64,000 nucleotides of DNA from Bradyrhizobium sp. CSS354 (GTDB taxonomy: Bacteria; Pseudomonadota; Alphaproteobacteria; Rhizobiales; Xanthobacteraceae): the NCBI RefSeq assembly GCF_029051725.1, contig NZ_JAACFU010000018.1, forward strand, positions 62,001 to 126,000, read 5' to 3'. Of this stretch, positions 1 to 9,973 are shown one piece after another. The stretch's first letter is position 1, and every line of letters begins with the position of its first letter. The position numbers and the translations under genes are program-made. The notes beneath the pieces were generated by a model. That model was not told where the DNA came from, searched no databases, and saw only the letters and a program-made list of their open reading frames with translations.

Positions 1-588
1 CAACCAGGTGCCGCGGTCCGACAGCAGATAGGCATTCGACGACGACGCCATGTTCAGCGCCGGGCCCATGCCCTGGCCGATCTCGCGATACCAGCCGTCC
101 TTGGCGGCACCGAGGTCGATGCCGGCCTCCTTCCACAGCCGCAGCTCGGCCGCGTGCGTGCCGGACTTGTCGCCGCGCGAGATGAACGGCGCCTTCGCGG
201 ACGCTATCTTGCGCAGCGCCTCGGCCACGTCCTTGCCGCCGGCGATCTTCGCGGGATCGCTCTTCGGCCCGACAATGACGAAGTCGTTGTACATGACGTC
301 GAAGCGCTTCACGCCCTCTCCTTCGGACATGAACTTGTCTTCGGCAGGTCTGTCATGGACGAACACGACGTCTGCATCGCCGCGCCGTCCGATGTCGAGC
401 GCCTGGCCCGTGCCGACGGCCACGACCTTCACGTCGATGCCCGCGGCCTTCGAGAACAGCGGCAGCAAGTAACCGAACAGCCCCGACTGTTCCGTTGACG
501 TCGTCGAGGCCACGGTGATGGCGCGCTCCTGCGCGAATGCGATCGTGGACCAGAGCAGAACCGCTCCGAGAGTCAGTAGCCTTTTCAT
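1..588 (-). CDS. tupA: Tungstate/molybdate ABC transporter binding protein (TupA-like), 3' end cut by window
   Basis: Periplasmic solute-binding protein for tungstate or molybdate uptake. The reading frame opens at the ATG at 588 and runs off the left edge, giving 196 visible residues of a family usually near 270. Residues 1-19 form a signal peptide ending AFA. The mature start has ASTTSTEQSGLF, the signature of TupA/PBP2 oxyanion-binding proteins, followed by GTGQALDIGRRGDADVVFVH and later SRGDKSGTH, both typical of the family. Permease and ATPase genes would lie to the left, outside the window. A tungstate/molybdate importer fits the molybdoenzymes elsewhere in the window, but no direct link is shown. 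Tungstate versus molybdate specificity cannot be settled from sequence. Confidence 0.82.
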   Translation of the reverse strand, partial: MKRLLTLGAVLLWSTIAFAQERAITVASTTSTEQSGLFGYLLPLFSKAAGIDVKVVAVGTGQALDIGRRGDADVVFVHDRPAEDKFMSEGEGVKRFDVMYNDFVIVGPKSDPAKIAGGKDVAEALRKIASAKAPFISRGDKSGTHAAELRLWKEAGIDLGAAKDGWYREIGQGMGPALNMASSSNAYLLSDRGTWL

Positions 589-761
589 GCCTCGTCCTTA
601 CACCAGATGCCGGATGTTCCAAACTCTACCGTCGATAGAGCCGTACAGGGAACCCTGACAAGCGCCGCAACGCGCTTGGTCATGATCCTCGCGGCGCTCC
701 CCGGTGAGGAACGTCCGCTCCGCGCGTAAGTTGTGCCCAAGTCAACCCAGGAGGAAACCAG

Positions 762-1052
762 ATGAAGAAGCTCATTTTGGCATCCGCGTGCATCATGGCG
801 CTGGCGACCGGCGTCGCCGTAGCGCAGACACAACCCGCCCCCGGCGCATCCGGCCAGGGCGACGTTGGCCCCTCGTCGCGGGGCCCCGCGACCAAGGGCA
901 TGACGACCGGCACGTCGTCGAACATGCAGAACGAGGCCGCCGACAGCAAGGGCAAGCAGACTCCCTCGGCCGGTGGCAGCAACACGAACAACATGGGTAG
1001 CCAGGCCGGCGGCGGCGCAGGCTCCGGCTCCGGCTCCGGCGCCGGAAAGTAG
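762..1052 (+). CDS. Small secreted Gly/Ser-rich protein, function unknown
   Basis: A 96-residue protein. Residues 1-22 are a clear signal peptide (MKKLILASACIMALATGVAVAQ). The mature part is low-complexity, rich in Gly, Ser, Thr, Asn and Pro, and ends in a GSGSG tract encoded by a tandem GGCTCC repeat at about 1019-1040. An AGGAGG ribosome site at about 749-754 precedes the ATG. It stands alone and diverges from the tupA-like gene at 588. I recognise no domain; it is probably an exported, disordered periplasmic or surface protein. Confidence 0.7.
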   Translation: MKKLILASACIMALATGVAVAQTQPAPGASGQGDVGPSSRGPATKGMTTGTSSNMQNEAADSKGKQTPSAGGSNTNNMGSQAGGGAGSGSGSGAGK

Positions 1053-1072
1053 GCCGGTATCGATCGAAAATC

Positions 1073-1102
1073 CTGGAGAGGGGGCGATCGTCTCCTCTCC
1101 AG
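1073..1102 (+). terminator. Possible hairpin terminator after the small secreted protein
   Basis: A 9-base perfect stem (CTGGAGAGG at 1073-1081 with CCTCTCCAG at 1094-1102) and a 12-base loop lie 20 bases after the stop codon of the gene ending at 1052. There is no T run after it, so intrinsic termination is uncertain. Confidence 0.35.
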
Positions 1103-1314
1103 AAGCCTACGTACGTGCCGTCAAAGCTTGTCGACGTCATGTGCGGAGGTGTTGGTGTCGAACGAAGCGTATTGGCGGGGCCGCACCTTGCTTACAGTCA
1201 CGCCGGCAAAATCGCAGCCGCGCGCTCTGAAAGCGCGGATGTTCTGCAATTGGTCCCACCCACATTGACATCAGTGTGACAGCCGGGGATTTTTACATTG
1301 CTGGCGAATCAGCG

Positions 1315-2451
1315 ATGGCCTCAAGCCGAGTACCTCTTGGACAACTCCCTGTGCTTTCGAGACTGATATCGTTGCTGCGCCGCATCCCCGCGGTGAAATG
1401 GGCGTTCACCCGGCTTCGCCCCGCGCCGCATGGCGGCAGCATCGACGTCGCGCCTGATGCCGTAGACGCCTCACCCGCCATTGTTGCCGAAATTGCACAA
1501 GCCGCCCCGGCTATCGACACTACCATTGGCGCGGATACCTTGAACTCCGACGCGGCGGTCGCGGCTTCAGCCGCCGAAGACGACACCGCCAGCCTTATTA
1601 TCGCGGAGAGCCCGTCGGAAGCGCCAGCCGATGTCACCGGCAGCGACGAACCATCCCGGGAGACGGGGGCGGACGTCGAGCCCGTCGTTGTGGAGGAAGC
1701 GTCGGTCGCGACCATCGACGTCGTGCGCGAGCCGGTCGACGTCCCCGTACTCATCATCAACAGCGATCCATCTCCCGAACTCGCGGCCGACCTTGAGCCT
1801 GTTGTCGTGGAGAAGGCCTCGTCTGCCGAGGTCGAGTTGGAGGTCGTCCCGGTCGATGCCCCCGCTCTCGCTGTCAACGAGGAGCATTCCTCTGCCATCG
1901 ACGTGGATACTTGCTCAATTCTCGACGACACGTGTGTCGCGTTCGCCGATCGCGGCATCTCGCCGGAGCATGTCCCTGAAGACAGCATCGACAGCGATCC
2001 GTCCCCCAGCGGCGCGGACGTCCTCGCCGACACGCCCAGCGTCGTCACGGATGTTGCGCCGGAGCCGGCCCTCGTGTCTCCGGCTCCGGACATCCCGAGT
2101 GCACCGAAAGCTCGCGCGAAAGCCGCAGAACCCGCCGACCGCGCCGCGCTGATCCGGCAGCGCTGGGCGGAGACCGGGATCAGGATGTGGAATCCCCGCC
2201 TCCACGGCGCCGGTGATGCCACGCTGAACATCCAGGGAAGCGTCGGGCTGTTGCCGCCCGGGCTCGGCGAGACGATGCCGCGCTACGACAAGCTGGAATT
2301 CCGGATGCTCGGCGGACAGATCGTCTGCGAGGGCGTGATTGTCGAAGCACCCGCGCATGCAAGCCAGCGCAGTTTTACGCGGCTGGCCGAGCCCGGGAAA
2401 CCCGACCGGGTCCGCGAACCAATGCGGGAACGCCAGGCCGCTCTCGCCTGA
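1315..2451 (+). CDS. Acidic repeat protein with conserved C-terminal domain, function unknown
   Basis: About 378 residues from the ATG at 1315; a GTG at 1276 would add 13. The first 35 residues are basic and hydrophobic (LSRLISLLRRIPAVKWAF). A long disordered region follows, rich in Ala, Asp, Glu, Val and Ser, with imperfect repeats of about 45 residues built on DVEPVVVEEAS, DVPVLIINSDPSPE and LEPVVVEKASS. The last 95 residues are ordered in composition (ALIRQRWAETGIRMWNPRLHG, then GLLPPGLGETMPRYDKLEFR), suggesting a small folded domain. No signal peptide or catalytic motif is clear. The gene stands alone between a secreted protein and a TonB plug remnant. I do not recognise the family. Confidence 0.65.
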   Translation: MASSRVPLGQLPVLSRLISLLRRIPAVKWAFTRLRPAPHGGSIDVAPDAVDASPAIVAEIAQAAPAIDTTIGADTLNSDAAVAASAAEDDTASLIIAESPSEAPADVTGSDEPSRETGADVEPVVVEEASVATIDVVREPVDVPVLIINSDPSPELAADLEPVVVEKASSAEVELEVVPVDAPALAVNEEHSSAIDVDTCSILDDTCVAFADRGISPEHVPEDSIDSDPSPSGADVLADTPSVVTDVAPEPALVSPAPDIPSAPKARAKAAEPADRAALIRQRWAETGIRMWNPRLHGAGDATLNIQGSVGLLPPGLGETMPRYDKLEFRMLGGQIVCEGVIVEAPAHASQRSFTRLAEPGKPDRVREPMRERQAALA

Positions 2452-2514
2452 CCCTTTTTTCCCTGCGACGACCAGCCCATATGCTAGGCTCACGCCCTGA
2501 ATTTGGGAGATCGC

Positions 2515-2787
2515 ATGCCCGTAAAATCATTGCGACTGGTCGTGATTGCCGCCCTCTGCGTCTCGCAAGGAGCCTTTGCCGCATCCAGTAAACGGCCGCA
2601 CCATGCGCCGGCTACCGATCAGGCCTCACCCTACAAAGCCGACCGCCTCTCCTCTTCGCGCGGAGAGACGATCCTCAACACGCCCGGCCAAGCCACCGTG
2701 CTGACGCGAGAGATCCTCGACGACAAGCACGCGACGAGCCTCAAGGACGCCATGCGTTCGACCGCCGGCGTGACGATCGGGCGCTAG
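2515..2787 (+). CDS. TonB-dependent receptor plug remnant (truncated after the first plug strands)
   Basis: Ninety residues from the ATG at 2515, preceded by GGGAG at 2505-2509. A signal peptide (to about residue 22, AFA) is followed by the start of a TonB-dependent receptor plug: RGETILNTPGQATVLTREIL, then ATSLKDAMRSTAGVTIGR, where the frame ends in TAG. In full receptors this sequence continues through the plug into a 22-strand barrel of 600-700 residues. Here none of that follows; the next gene, on the other strand, ends 11 bases downstream. It is either a decayed siderophore/TonB receptor or a small plug-only periplasmic protein. A remnant is more likely, although the signal peptide and ribosome site are intact. 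Confidence 0.6.
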   Translation: MPVKSLRLVVIAALCVSQGAFAASSKRPHHAPATDQASPYKADRLSSSRGETILNTPGQATVLTREILDDKHATSLKDAMRSTAGVTIGR

Positions 2788-2798
2788 GCCACTTTCGC

Positions 2799-4115
2799 TC
2801 AGGGGATAGGATAGCCCTTCCAGACCCACTCCAGCGCCGACGGAAGCGTCTGCGCGATCGTGGGGCGGTCGACGTGCTTGGCATTGCGCACGAACAGAAA
2901 CTGATAGTGGTAGCCCTTCTCGGCCAGCACCTTGGCCATCAGCGCGTTGGAGAGGGTCCAGTCGTGCATGCCGTCGGGGATGGTGGGGTTCGGATAGAAC
3001 AGGTCCTGGTCGCCGCCGAAGAACCAGAAACGGATCGGCTTGGTCGGCGCAGCGACGATCAGCGGCACGCCGGGCGGCTCGGCCGGCGTGAGCACGCCCG
3101 CCTTGGAGATGAGGTTGGGTGTGGCCGGCCCCGTCCATGCGCTGTGATATTCCCAGGCGCCGCCACGTAGCGACGGGTCATGCGGCCATTGCTGGTTGAC
3201 CATGGTCGGCGAGAACGCCAGCACGCGGCGATAGAGATCGGGATAGAACCACGCCATGGTGAAGGCTGCCACGCCGCCCGAACTCAGCCCCATGGTCGCA
3301 CGCCCGTCGGGATTTCTGGTCAGCTTGACGTCGGCGTTCTTTTCGACCAGCGGCAGCACTTCACGCTCGACGAACTGCGCGTAGGCGCCTGACACCGCGT
3401 CATATTCGCGGCCGCGCTGACTGCCCTGCGCGTCCTGCCCGCCATTGCCGATCTGGATCGCGATCATCGGCGGCACGCGGCGCTGCGCGATCAGATTGTC
3501 GAGCGTGACGGCGAGATCCTTGTAGGCGTTCGAGCCGCCGTCGCCGACCACGATGAACGGCGCCTCGCTGCCGCGCACATATTGCGCCGGCACATAGACG
3601 TCGATGGTGCGCGACCAGACGCCGGGATGGCTGGTGGTCACGATCATGTGCGACTTGTCATCCGGCGCCGTAACGGTCGTCATAATGGAGGAATTGGTGC
3701 AGCCGGCAAGATCGTCGCGGATCAGACCCGGATTGTAGATGGTGCTCTCCTTCGACGACAGCGTGAAGGATTTTGTCGTCCCACGCGGCGCGCCCTCCTT
3801 CGCGATCGTCTCCGGCGCAGGATTGTGGGTGGGACCGATGATGAAATTGCCCTCGGCACCCGGTGGCGGCAGCGTTCCGTCAGGAAGCTCAGTGGCACGC
3901 GGATAGTTGGGATCGGAGGGATCGCGCGTCGGAGGTGTCGTCTTGAAATCGAGACCCGCCGTATCGATAAAGAACGGGCCCGCCTTGTCGACGGTGTTGG
4001 CCCCAGGCGGCACCACCATGTTCTGGGTGACGCAGGCCGGCTGCGAGAAGGCAATCGATGTGGAAGAGACGAGGGAAATCAGCGTCCCCGCAACAACGGA
4101 GAATGAATTGATCAT
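2799..4115 (-). CDS. Secreted alpha/beta-hydrolase esterase (enterochelin esterase-like)
   Basis: 438 residues from the ATG at 4115, with GGGAG just upstream. Residues 1-24 are a signal peptide, so the product is periplasmic or secreted. The C-terminal half is an esterase D / enterochelin-esterase type alpha/beta hydrolase: IVVGDGG at 188-194, the nucleophile elbow GLSSGG at 276-281 (Ser278 by position), an acid region and a terminal histidine (NAKHVDR). The N-terminal 160 residues resemble the extra sandwich domain that precedes this fold in siderophore esterases. It lies tail to tail with the TonB plug remnant, so an old link to siderophore use is possible but not shown. The substrate is unknown. 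Confidence 0.75.
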   Translation of the reverse strand: MINSFSVVAGTLISLVSSTSIAFSQPACVTQNMVVPPGANTVDKAGPFFIDTAGLDFKTTPPTRDPSDPNYPRATELPDGTLPPPGAEGNFIIGPTHNPAPETIAKEGAPRGTTKSFTLSSKESTIYNPGLIRDDLAGCTNSSIMTTVTAPDDKSHMIVTTSHPGVWSRTIDVYVPAQYVRGSEAPFIVVGDGGSNAYKDLAVTLDNLIAQRRVPPMIAIQIGNGGQDAQGSQRGREYDAVSGAYAQFVEREVLPLVEKNADVKLTRNPDGRATMGLSSGGVAAFTMAWFYPDLYRRVLAFSPTMVNQQWPHDPSLRGGAWEYHSAWTGPATPNLISKAGVLTPAEPPGVPLIVAAPTKPIRFWFFGGDQDLFYPNPTIPDGMHDWTLSNALMAKVLAEKGYHYQFLFVRNAKHVDRPTIAQTLPSALEWVWKGYPIP

Positions 4116-4616
4116 TTGAGCTCCCGGTGTTGACGAGTCTTTCTGGCTCGCCTTGGCGCAAAGTATGACGAGCCGCCTGCGCGCGGTCAAACCCCAGCCG
4201 GCCGCATTGCAGCTATGGCCGCCATGCTCAAATCGGACAGGGAGGGTTATTCCGCGCACTGTCACGAAATTACGGGATACGTGGCGCTCGAGAAAACAGC
4301 GATCGTCTCGCGCTATCTTCACCTCTCCTTCTCCGGGGGAGAGGTGAAGCGGCCATGCCGGCTCGCACCGTTGTCGGTGCGACAATACGTTGCGCCGCGC
4401 ATATGGTTAGCAGAGCGTAGCCGCTACTTATGCAGGCTCTTTCAGCCAATCACCGCGCTTCCGCCGCCGGATATCGTTAACGCGGTCTCACCGGTGCGCG
4501 GATCGAGAAGATCCGCGGCGCGTCGAACCTCTCGCGAGGACGCCAATCTAACGCCCCCTTTACCCCCGCCGTGCAAGATCGCCCGCGTTTTGAGGGAATT
4601 CAGGGCTGATATTGCA
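4116..4616. other. 500-base gap with one palindromic repeat
   Basis: The interval between the divergent esterase and GGDEF/EAL genes. The frame of the downstream gene stays open from 4215, but family-like sequence starts only at the ATG at 4617, so I treat the stretch as leader. The only structure seen is the inverted repeat at 4317-4349. Confidence 0.5.
4317..4349. repeat. Short palindromic intergenic repeat
   Basis: A perfect 12-base inverted repeat (CTTCACCTCTCC at 4317-4328 and its complement at 4338-4349) with a 9-base loop. The CTTCACCTCTCC...GGAGAGGTG pattern resembles dispersed palindromes common between genes in Bradyrhizobium; that parallel is from memory and not checked here. There is no T run, so termination is not claimed. 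Confidence 0.5.
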
Positions 4617-6626
4617 ATGCCTGTCACCAATTTGAAGTCTCATCTAGCTGCCGTTGTAGAGCTGTTTCGCGTTCCGGCCGACAATCCGGAGCTGATGCGC
4701 GCGCAATTCGACGCCTTCTCAAAACAGATCCCGCTGCTCTATTTCATCCTGATCACCAACACGATCGCGGTGGCTTATACCTATGTGCCGCTGGCGCCGG
4801 CCTCGCTCAGTATGATCGTGCCGGCCGTGTTGATCGCGGTGACAGGCTTTCGCACATTCTGGTGGCTGCGCCAGCGCGGTGTCGTCCGCAACGATGCCGA
4901 CATCCTGCGCAACCTGCGCCTCACCAACTGGATTGCAGCGCCGATCGCGGCGGGTTTTACTCTCTGGTCGTTTGCCCTGTATCCCTACGGCGATGCTTTC
5001 GCCAAGAGCCAGGTTGCCTTCTACATGGCGGTGACCGTGATCGGCTGCATCTTCTCGCTGATGCATCTGCGCTCGGCGGCACTGATCGTGACGCTGGTCG
5101 TCGACGTGCCCTACGTGCTGTTCTACTTCGCGACGGGCGAACCGACGCTGGAGGCGATGGCCGTCAACAATCTGCTGGTCACCGGTGCGATGGTCACGGT
5201 GCTGTTCATCTACTATCGCGACTTCGCCGACCTTGTCGCGAGCCGCAAATCGCTGCTGGCGCAGCAGGCGGCCACCCAAGCCCTCTCGGACGAGAACTTC
5301 CGCCTCGCCAATCTCGATTCCCTCACCGAGCTGCCGAACCGCCGGCGCTTCTTCGCCGAGCTGTCGAGCGCGTTCACCGATGCCGAGCGCAGGAACGTTC
5401 GCGTCGCGGTCGGGATCATCGACCTCGATGGCTTCAAGCCGATCAACGACAATTATGGCCATTCGGTCGGCGACCGCGTTCTGATCGAAGCGGGCCGGCG
5501 CATCCGCGAGGTCTGCGAGGGCTTCGGCCCCCAGCGCGTGGAATTCGCCAGGCTCGGCGGCGACGAGTTCGGCCTCGTCGTGTGCGGCGACCCTGACGAT
5601 GCGGATCTGATGCGGCTCGGCGAACGCATCGGTGACCGGGTCAAGCTGCCCTACCAGCTCGACACCGCCCATACCGGGCTGTCCTGCTCGATCGGCTTCG
5701 CGCTATTCCCGCAATCGGCAACGACGGCGGAAGCGCTCTATGAATGCGCCGACTATTCCCTCTATCATGCCAAGCGCCATCTGCGCGGCCGCACCGCGAT
5801 CTTCTCGAGCGAGCTCGAGGCCGAGATCCGCAGCCGCGGCGTCATCGAGAATTTGCTGCGCACCGCCGATTTCAGCACCGAGATGGACCTGGTGTTCCAG
5901 CCGATCGTGGACGCCATGAGCGAGCACACCGCCGGCTTCGAGGTCCTGGCGCGCTGGCGCAGCTCCCGCCTTGGCCTGGTTTCGCCGGCCGACTTCATTC
6001 CGGCCGCCGAGCGCATCGGCCTGATCCGGCCGCTGACGCAGGCGCTGCTGGTGCGCGCGCTCGCGACGGCCAGGACCTGGCCCGACCACATCCGCCTGTC
6101 GTTCAACCTGTCCGCCCACGACGTCTGCTCGCCCGAGGGCATCCTGCCGCTGATCACCATCGTCGAGAAGAGCGGGCTGCCGCCGCACCGGATCGATTTT
6201 GAGATCACCGAGACCGCCGTCACCTTCGATTTCGCGCGCGCACAAAAGTCGATCGCGGCATTGAAGGCGATGGGCTGCGGCATTTCGCTGGACGATTTCG
6301 GCACCGGCTATTCCTCGCTGAGCCACGTGCATTGGCTGCCGCTCGACAAAATCAAAATCGATCGCAGCTTCATCGCCGACGTCAACGACAATGCAGTGAG
6401 CCACAAGATCATCAAGTCTCTCACGGGCCTCTGTGACGACATGGAGATCGCCTGCGTGGCCGAGGGCGTAGAGACCCGCGCTCAACTCGACACCCTGCGC
6501 CGGCTGGGATGCGACTTCATCCAGGGCTACTACTTCGCAAAGCCCATGCACGGCGACGCGATCGACGAGTATCTCGCAAAGGAACGCCAGCGCCTCAGCG
6601 GCGCCGGAGCCAGGGTCGTGGCCTAA
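4617..6626 (+). CDS. Membrane-bound GGDEF/EAL cyclic-di-GMP protein
   Basis: About 669 residues from the ATG at 4617; in-frame starts upstream, back to 4215, lack family-like sequence. Residues about 35-220 hold five or six hydrophobic segments forming an integral-membrane sensor. A GGDEF domain follows, with DSLTELPNRRRFF and the intact signature GGDEF at 314-318. No RxxD inhibitory site stands at the expected place (PQRV there), so product feedback may be absent. The EAL domain then carries EVLAR at 442-446 instead of EALLR, with DDFGTGYSSL and KIDRSF intact. The protein could make cyclic-di-GMP, degrade it, or both; the EAL-to-EVL change may not abolish activity. It ends only 2 bases from the convergent ABC gene. 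Confidence 0.88.
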   Translation: MPVTNLKSHLAAVVELFRVPADNPELMRAQFDAFSKQIPLLYFILITNTIAVAYTYVPLAPASLSMIVPAVLIAVTGFRTFWWLRQRGVVRNDADILRNLRLTNWIAAPIAAGFTLWSFALYPYGDAFAKSQVAFYMAVTVIGCIFSLMHLRSAALIVTLVVDVPYVLFYFATGEPTLEAMAVNNLLVTGAMVTVLFIYYRDFADLVASRKSLLAQQAATQALSDENFRLANLDSLTELPNRRRFFAELSSAFTDAERRNVRVAVGIIDLDGFKPINDNYGHSVGDRVLIEAGRRIREVCEGFGPQRVEFARLGGDEFGLVVCGDPDDADLMRLGERIGDRVKLPYQLDTAHTGLSCSIGFALFPQSATTAEALYECADYSLYHAKRHLRGRTAIFSSELEAEIRSRGVIENLLRTADFSTEMDLVFQPIVDAMSEHTAGFEVLARWRSSRLGLVSPADFIPAAERIGLIRPLTQALLVRALATARTWPDHIRLSFNLSAHDVCSPEGILPLITIVEKSGLPPHRIDFEITETAVTFDFARAQKSIAALKAMGCGISLDDFGTGYSSLSHVHWLPLDKIKIDRSFIADVNDNAVSHKIIKSLTGLCDDMEIACVAEGVETRAQLDTLRRLGCDFIQGYYFAKPMHGDAIDEYLAKERQRLSGAGARVVA

Positions 6627-6628
6627 AG

Positions 6629-7340
<712 letters not shown>

Positions 7341-7348
<8 letters not shown>

Positions 7349-8096
7349 AACCTTCACTCTGTCCGAGATAGACCCGGCGGACCTCCGGATTGCTCCTGAT
7401 CTCATCGGGCGCGCCGTCCGCAAGCAGGCGCCCATGATGCAGCACCACGACGCGCTTGGATAGGCCCAGCACCATCTTCATCTTATGCTCGACGAGAAGC
7501 ACGGTGCGCTTCTCGGCGAGTCGTTCGAGCAGCGCGACCATGTCCTTTGTCTCTTCCGGCCCCATGCCGGCGGTCGGCTCGTCGAGCAGAAGCAACTCAG
7601 GCTCCGAGACCAACGCGATCGCGATCTCCAGCGCGCGCTGCTGGCCATGCGACAGGAACTTGGCCAATTCGGCGCGCCTGCCCAGCAGCCCGACTGCGTC
7701 GAGTGCAACATCGGCGCGGGCATTGAGTTCTGTAAGTCGGGCGCGGTTGCGCCAGATGTCGTAGCTCACGGTCAATGCCTGCGCTGCCACGCGGACGTTC
7801 TCGTGCACGGACAGGTCCGGGAAGATGTTTGTGATCTGGTACGAGCGCGAGATGCCCTGATGCACGAACCGATGCTGCGGCAGACCGTTCAGCTCGCGTC
7901 CTCTGAAATGCAGCTTGCCTGACGTCGGTGTCAGCGCGCCGGAGAGGATGTTGAAGAACGTGCTCTTACCGGCGCCGTTCGGCCCAATAATCGAGGTAAG
8001 CTGTCCGGCCGCAAAAGACACGGTGATGCCTTCGAGCGCGACGAAGCCGCCGAAGTGCTTGCCGATCCCCTCGGCACGAAGCAATTCGCCGCTCAT
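7341..8096 (-). CDS. Branched-chain-type ABC transporter ATPase (LivG-like)
   Basis: 251 residues. Walker A is GPNGAGKST, the signature region reads LSHGQQRALEIA (GQQ variant usual in LivG proteins), and Walker B is LLLLDEPTAGMGPEE. The long Q-loop/helical insertion (SYQITNIFPDLSVHENVRVA) is typical of LivG rather than LivF. It overlaps the permease gene upstream by 4 bases and the LivF-like gene downstream by 8, which indicates translational coupling. Confidence 0.9.
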
Positions 8097-9091
8097 GGCC
8101 GCGCCTTTCCGACACCCAATGTGTCGAGCAGCGTGCCCCAGATGCCCTTGGGGAGGAACAGCACGAACAGGACGAAGATCGCACCGACGAAGAGCTGCCA
8201 GTGTGGGGTCCAGACCGAGATGACGTCCTCCAGGATCAGGAACGCCGCCGCGCCGACGAACGGCCCGAAGAAGCTGCGCGCGCCGCCGAGCAGCACCATC
8301 ATCACGATCATGCCCGAGGTCTGGTAGTGCAAGATGTCGAGCGGCACGATCGACAGATGTAGCGCCAGCATGCAGCCACCGAGCGAGGAGATCGCGCCCG
8401 ACAGCATGAACACGATCAGCTTGCTGCGCTCGACGTCATAGCCGCAGGCCCGCGCCCGCTGCTCGTTCTCGCGGATTGCCTCGATCACGGCCCCGAAGGG
8501 CGAGTTCAGGATGCGCGACTGGAACCACATCGCCAATGCGGCGAAGGCCATCAACACATAATATTTGTTGACCGGATCGAGGAAATTGACGGAGAGGCCG
8601 AACAGGCTGACGCGATCGACAGTAAAGCCGCGCAGCCCGTTCTCGCCACCGGTGAACGACGAGGCCTGGAGCGCCACGTAATAGACGAGCTGGGCCAGCG
8701 CGAGTGTTACCATGGAGAAGTAGATGCCGCGGGTGCGCGTGGAGACGATGCCGATCGCGGCGGCGAGGCCGGTACTGAGGAGAACAGCGATCGGCACCGC
8801 TGCGAACCAGGGCACGCCGTAACGGCCGATCGCGATACCCGTGAAGTAGGCGCCCGCACCAAAGAAGGCGGCCTGGCCGAACGACAATAGCCCGGTGTAG
8901 CCGAACAGCAGATTGTAGCCCATTACGACGACGCCGTAGATCAGGACATTGACGGCCAGCGCCTGGGACGGCAGCAGCCAGGGCAACACGGCCAGCACCG
9001 CGATGGAGAGCAACACGCGTTGGTCGAGAAGCCGGCCGAGCCCGCTGGAGGTGCTCTTGGCGACCGCTTCGCCGCCCGATGGTGACGTCAC
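8093..9091 (-). CDS. Branched-chain-type ABC permease (LivM-like)
   Basis: 332 residues if the GTG at 9091 is used. That GTG overlaps the stop of the LivH-like gene in a GTGA junction, and upstream in-frame sequence only reads back through the LivH gene. About ten hydrophobic segments follow a polar N-terminus. LLFGYTGLLSFGQAAFFGAGAY is the classic LivM EAA-like region. It would form the membrane channel with the LivH-like protein. Confidence 0.9.
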   Translation of the reverse strand: MTSPSGGEAVAKSTSSGLGRLLDQRVLLSIAVLAVLPWLLPSQALAVNVLIYGVVVMGYNLLFGYTGLLSFGQAAFFGAGAYFTGIAIGRYGVPWFAAVPIAVLLSTGLAAAIGIVSTRTRGIYFSMVTLALAQLVYYVALQASSFTGGENGLRGFTVDRVSLFGLSVNFLDPVNKYYVLMAFAALAMWFQSRILNSPFGAVIEAIRENEQRARACGYDVERSKLIVFMLSGAISSLGGCMLALHLSIVPLDILHYQTSGMIVMMVLLGGARSFFGPFVGAAAFLILEDVISVWTPHWQLFVGAIFVLFVLFLPKGIWGTLLDTLGVGKARP

Positions 9092-9963
9092 GCCGTCCTC
9101 CCTCTGACGCCGAACAGACCTTGCGGGCGGATCAGCAGCACCACAGCCATCAGCGCGAACATAACGATGGTTGCCATCTCCGGCGCGAACAGCGCGACCA
9201 GGCTGATGGAGATGCCGACCATGAGGCCTGCGACCACCGCCCCGACGATCGACCCGAGGCCGCCGATCACGGTCACCACGAAGGCTTCCGCCAGCACCAG
9301 CGATCCCATCTCCGGATTGACGCTGCGCATGGGACCCGCGAGCACGCCCCCGAGCGCGGCCAGCCCAACGCCGAGCCCGAAGATCGCGACCCAGACCCGG
9401 CCGATGTCGACACCGAGCACCTGCATGATGGTGGGATCGCGGGCCCCCGCGCGCACGATCAAGCCGATTCGGGTCTTCTCCAGCGTCAGCCAGAGCACCA
9501 GGAGCACCACCGCCACCAGCGCAATGACGAACAGGCGGTAGCGCGGGAAGAATCCGATGCCGAGATCGAGCACACCGATCAGCTGCGGCGGGGTCGGAAA
9601 CGGGATGCCGTCGCTGCCGAACACGATCCGCACGCCCTCGACCAGGATGTAGCTGAGGCCGAAAGTGAGCAGCAGCGGATCGTCGATCGAGCGCCCATAG
9701 AGCCTGCGGATCAGGACGAACTCGATCAGCATGCCGAAGCCGCCGATCAGGATGGGAGCGAGCAGCAATCCCCACCAGAAGCTTCCGGTGAGAGACGCCA
9801 GATACAGCCCCGCATAGGCCCCGATCATGAACAGCGCGCCATGGGCGAAATTGACCACCCCGAGCATGCCGAACACGATCGTCAGTCCAAGCGCAGTGAT
9901 CACCAGGACCGCCCCAAGGGCGATCCCGGAAAGAAGCTGCATGATGATCAGCGACAGGTCCAT
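9088..9963 (-). CDS. Branched-chain-type ABC permease (LivH-like)
   Basis: 291 residues with about eight membrane segments. The N-terminal sequence (VITALGLTIVFGMLGVVNFA HGALFMIGAY) is the LivH hallmark, and AEAFVVTVIGGLGSIVGAVV near residue 235 is the coupling region facing the ATPases. It begins 10 bases after the binding-protein gene and overlaps the LivM-like gene by 4 bases. Confidence 0.9.
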   Translation of the reverse strand: MDLSLIIMQLLSGIALGAVLVITALGLTIVFGMLGVVNFAHGALFMIGAYAGLYLASLTGSFWWGLLLAPILIGGFGMLIEFVLIRRLYGRSIDDPLLLTFGLSYILVEGVRIVFGSDGIPFPTPPQLIGVLDLGIGFFPRYRLFVIALVAVVLLVLWLTLEKTRIGLIVRAGARDPTIMQVLGVDIGRVWVAIFGLGVGLAALGGVLAGPMRSVNPEMGSLVLAEAFVVTVIGGLGSIVGAVVAGLMVGISISLVALFAPEMATIVMFALMAVVLLIRPQGLFGVRGRTA

Positions 9964-9973
9964 TGCCCAGGCT

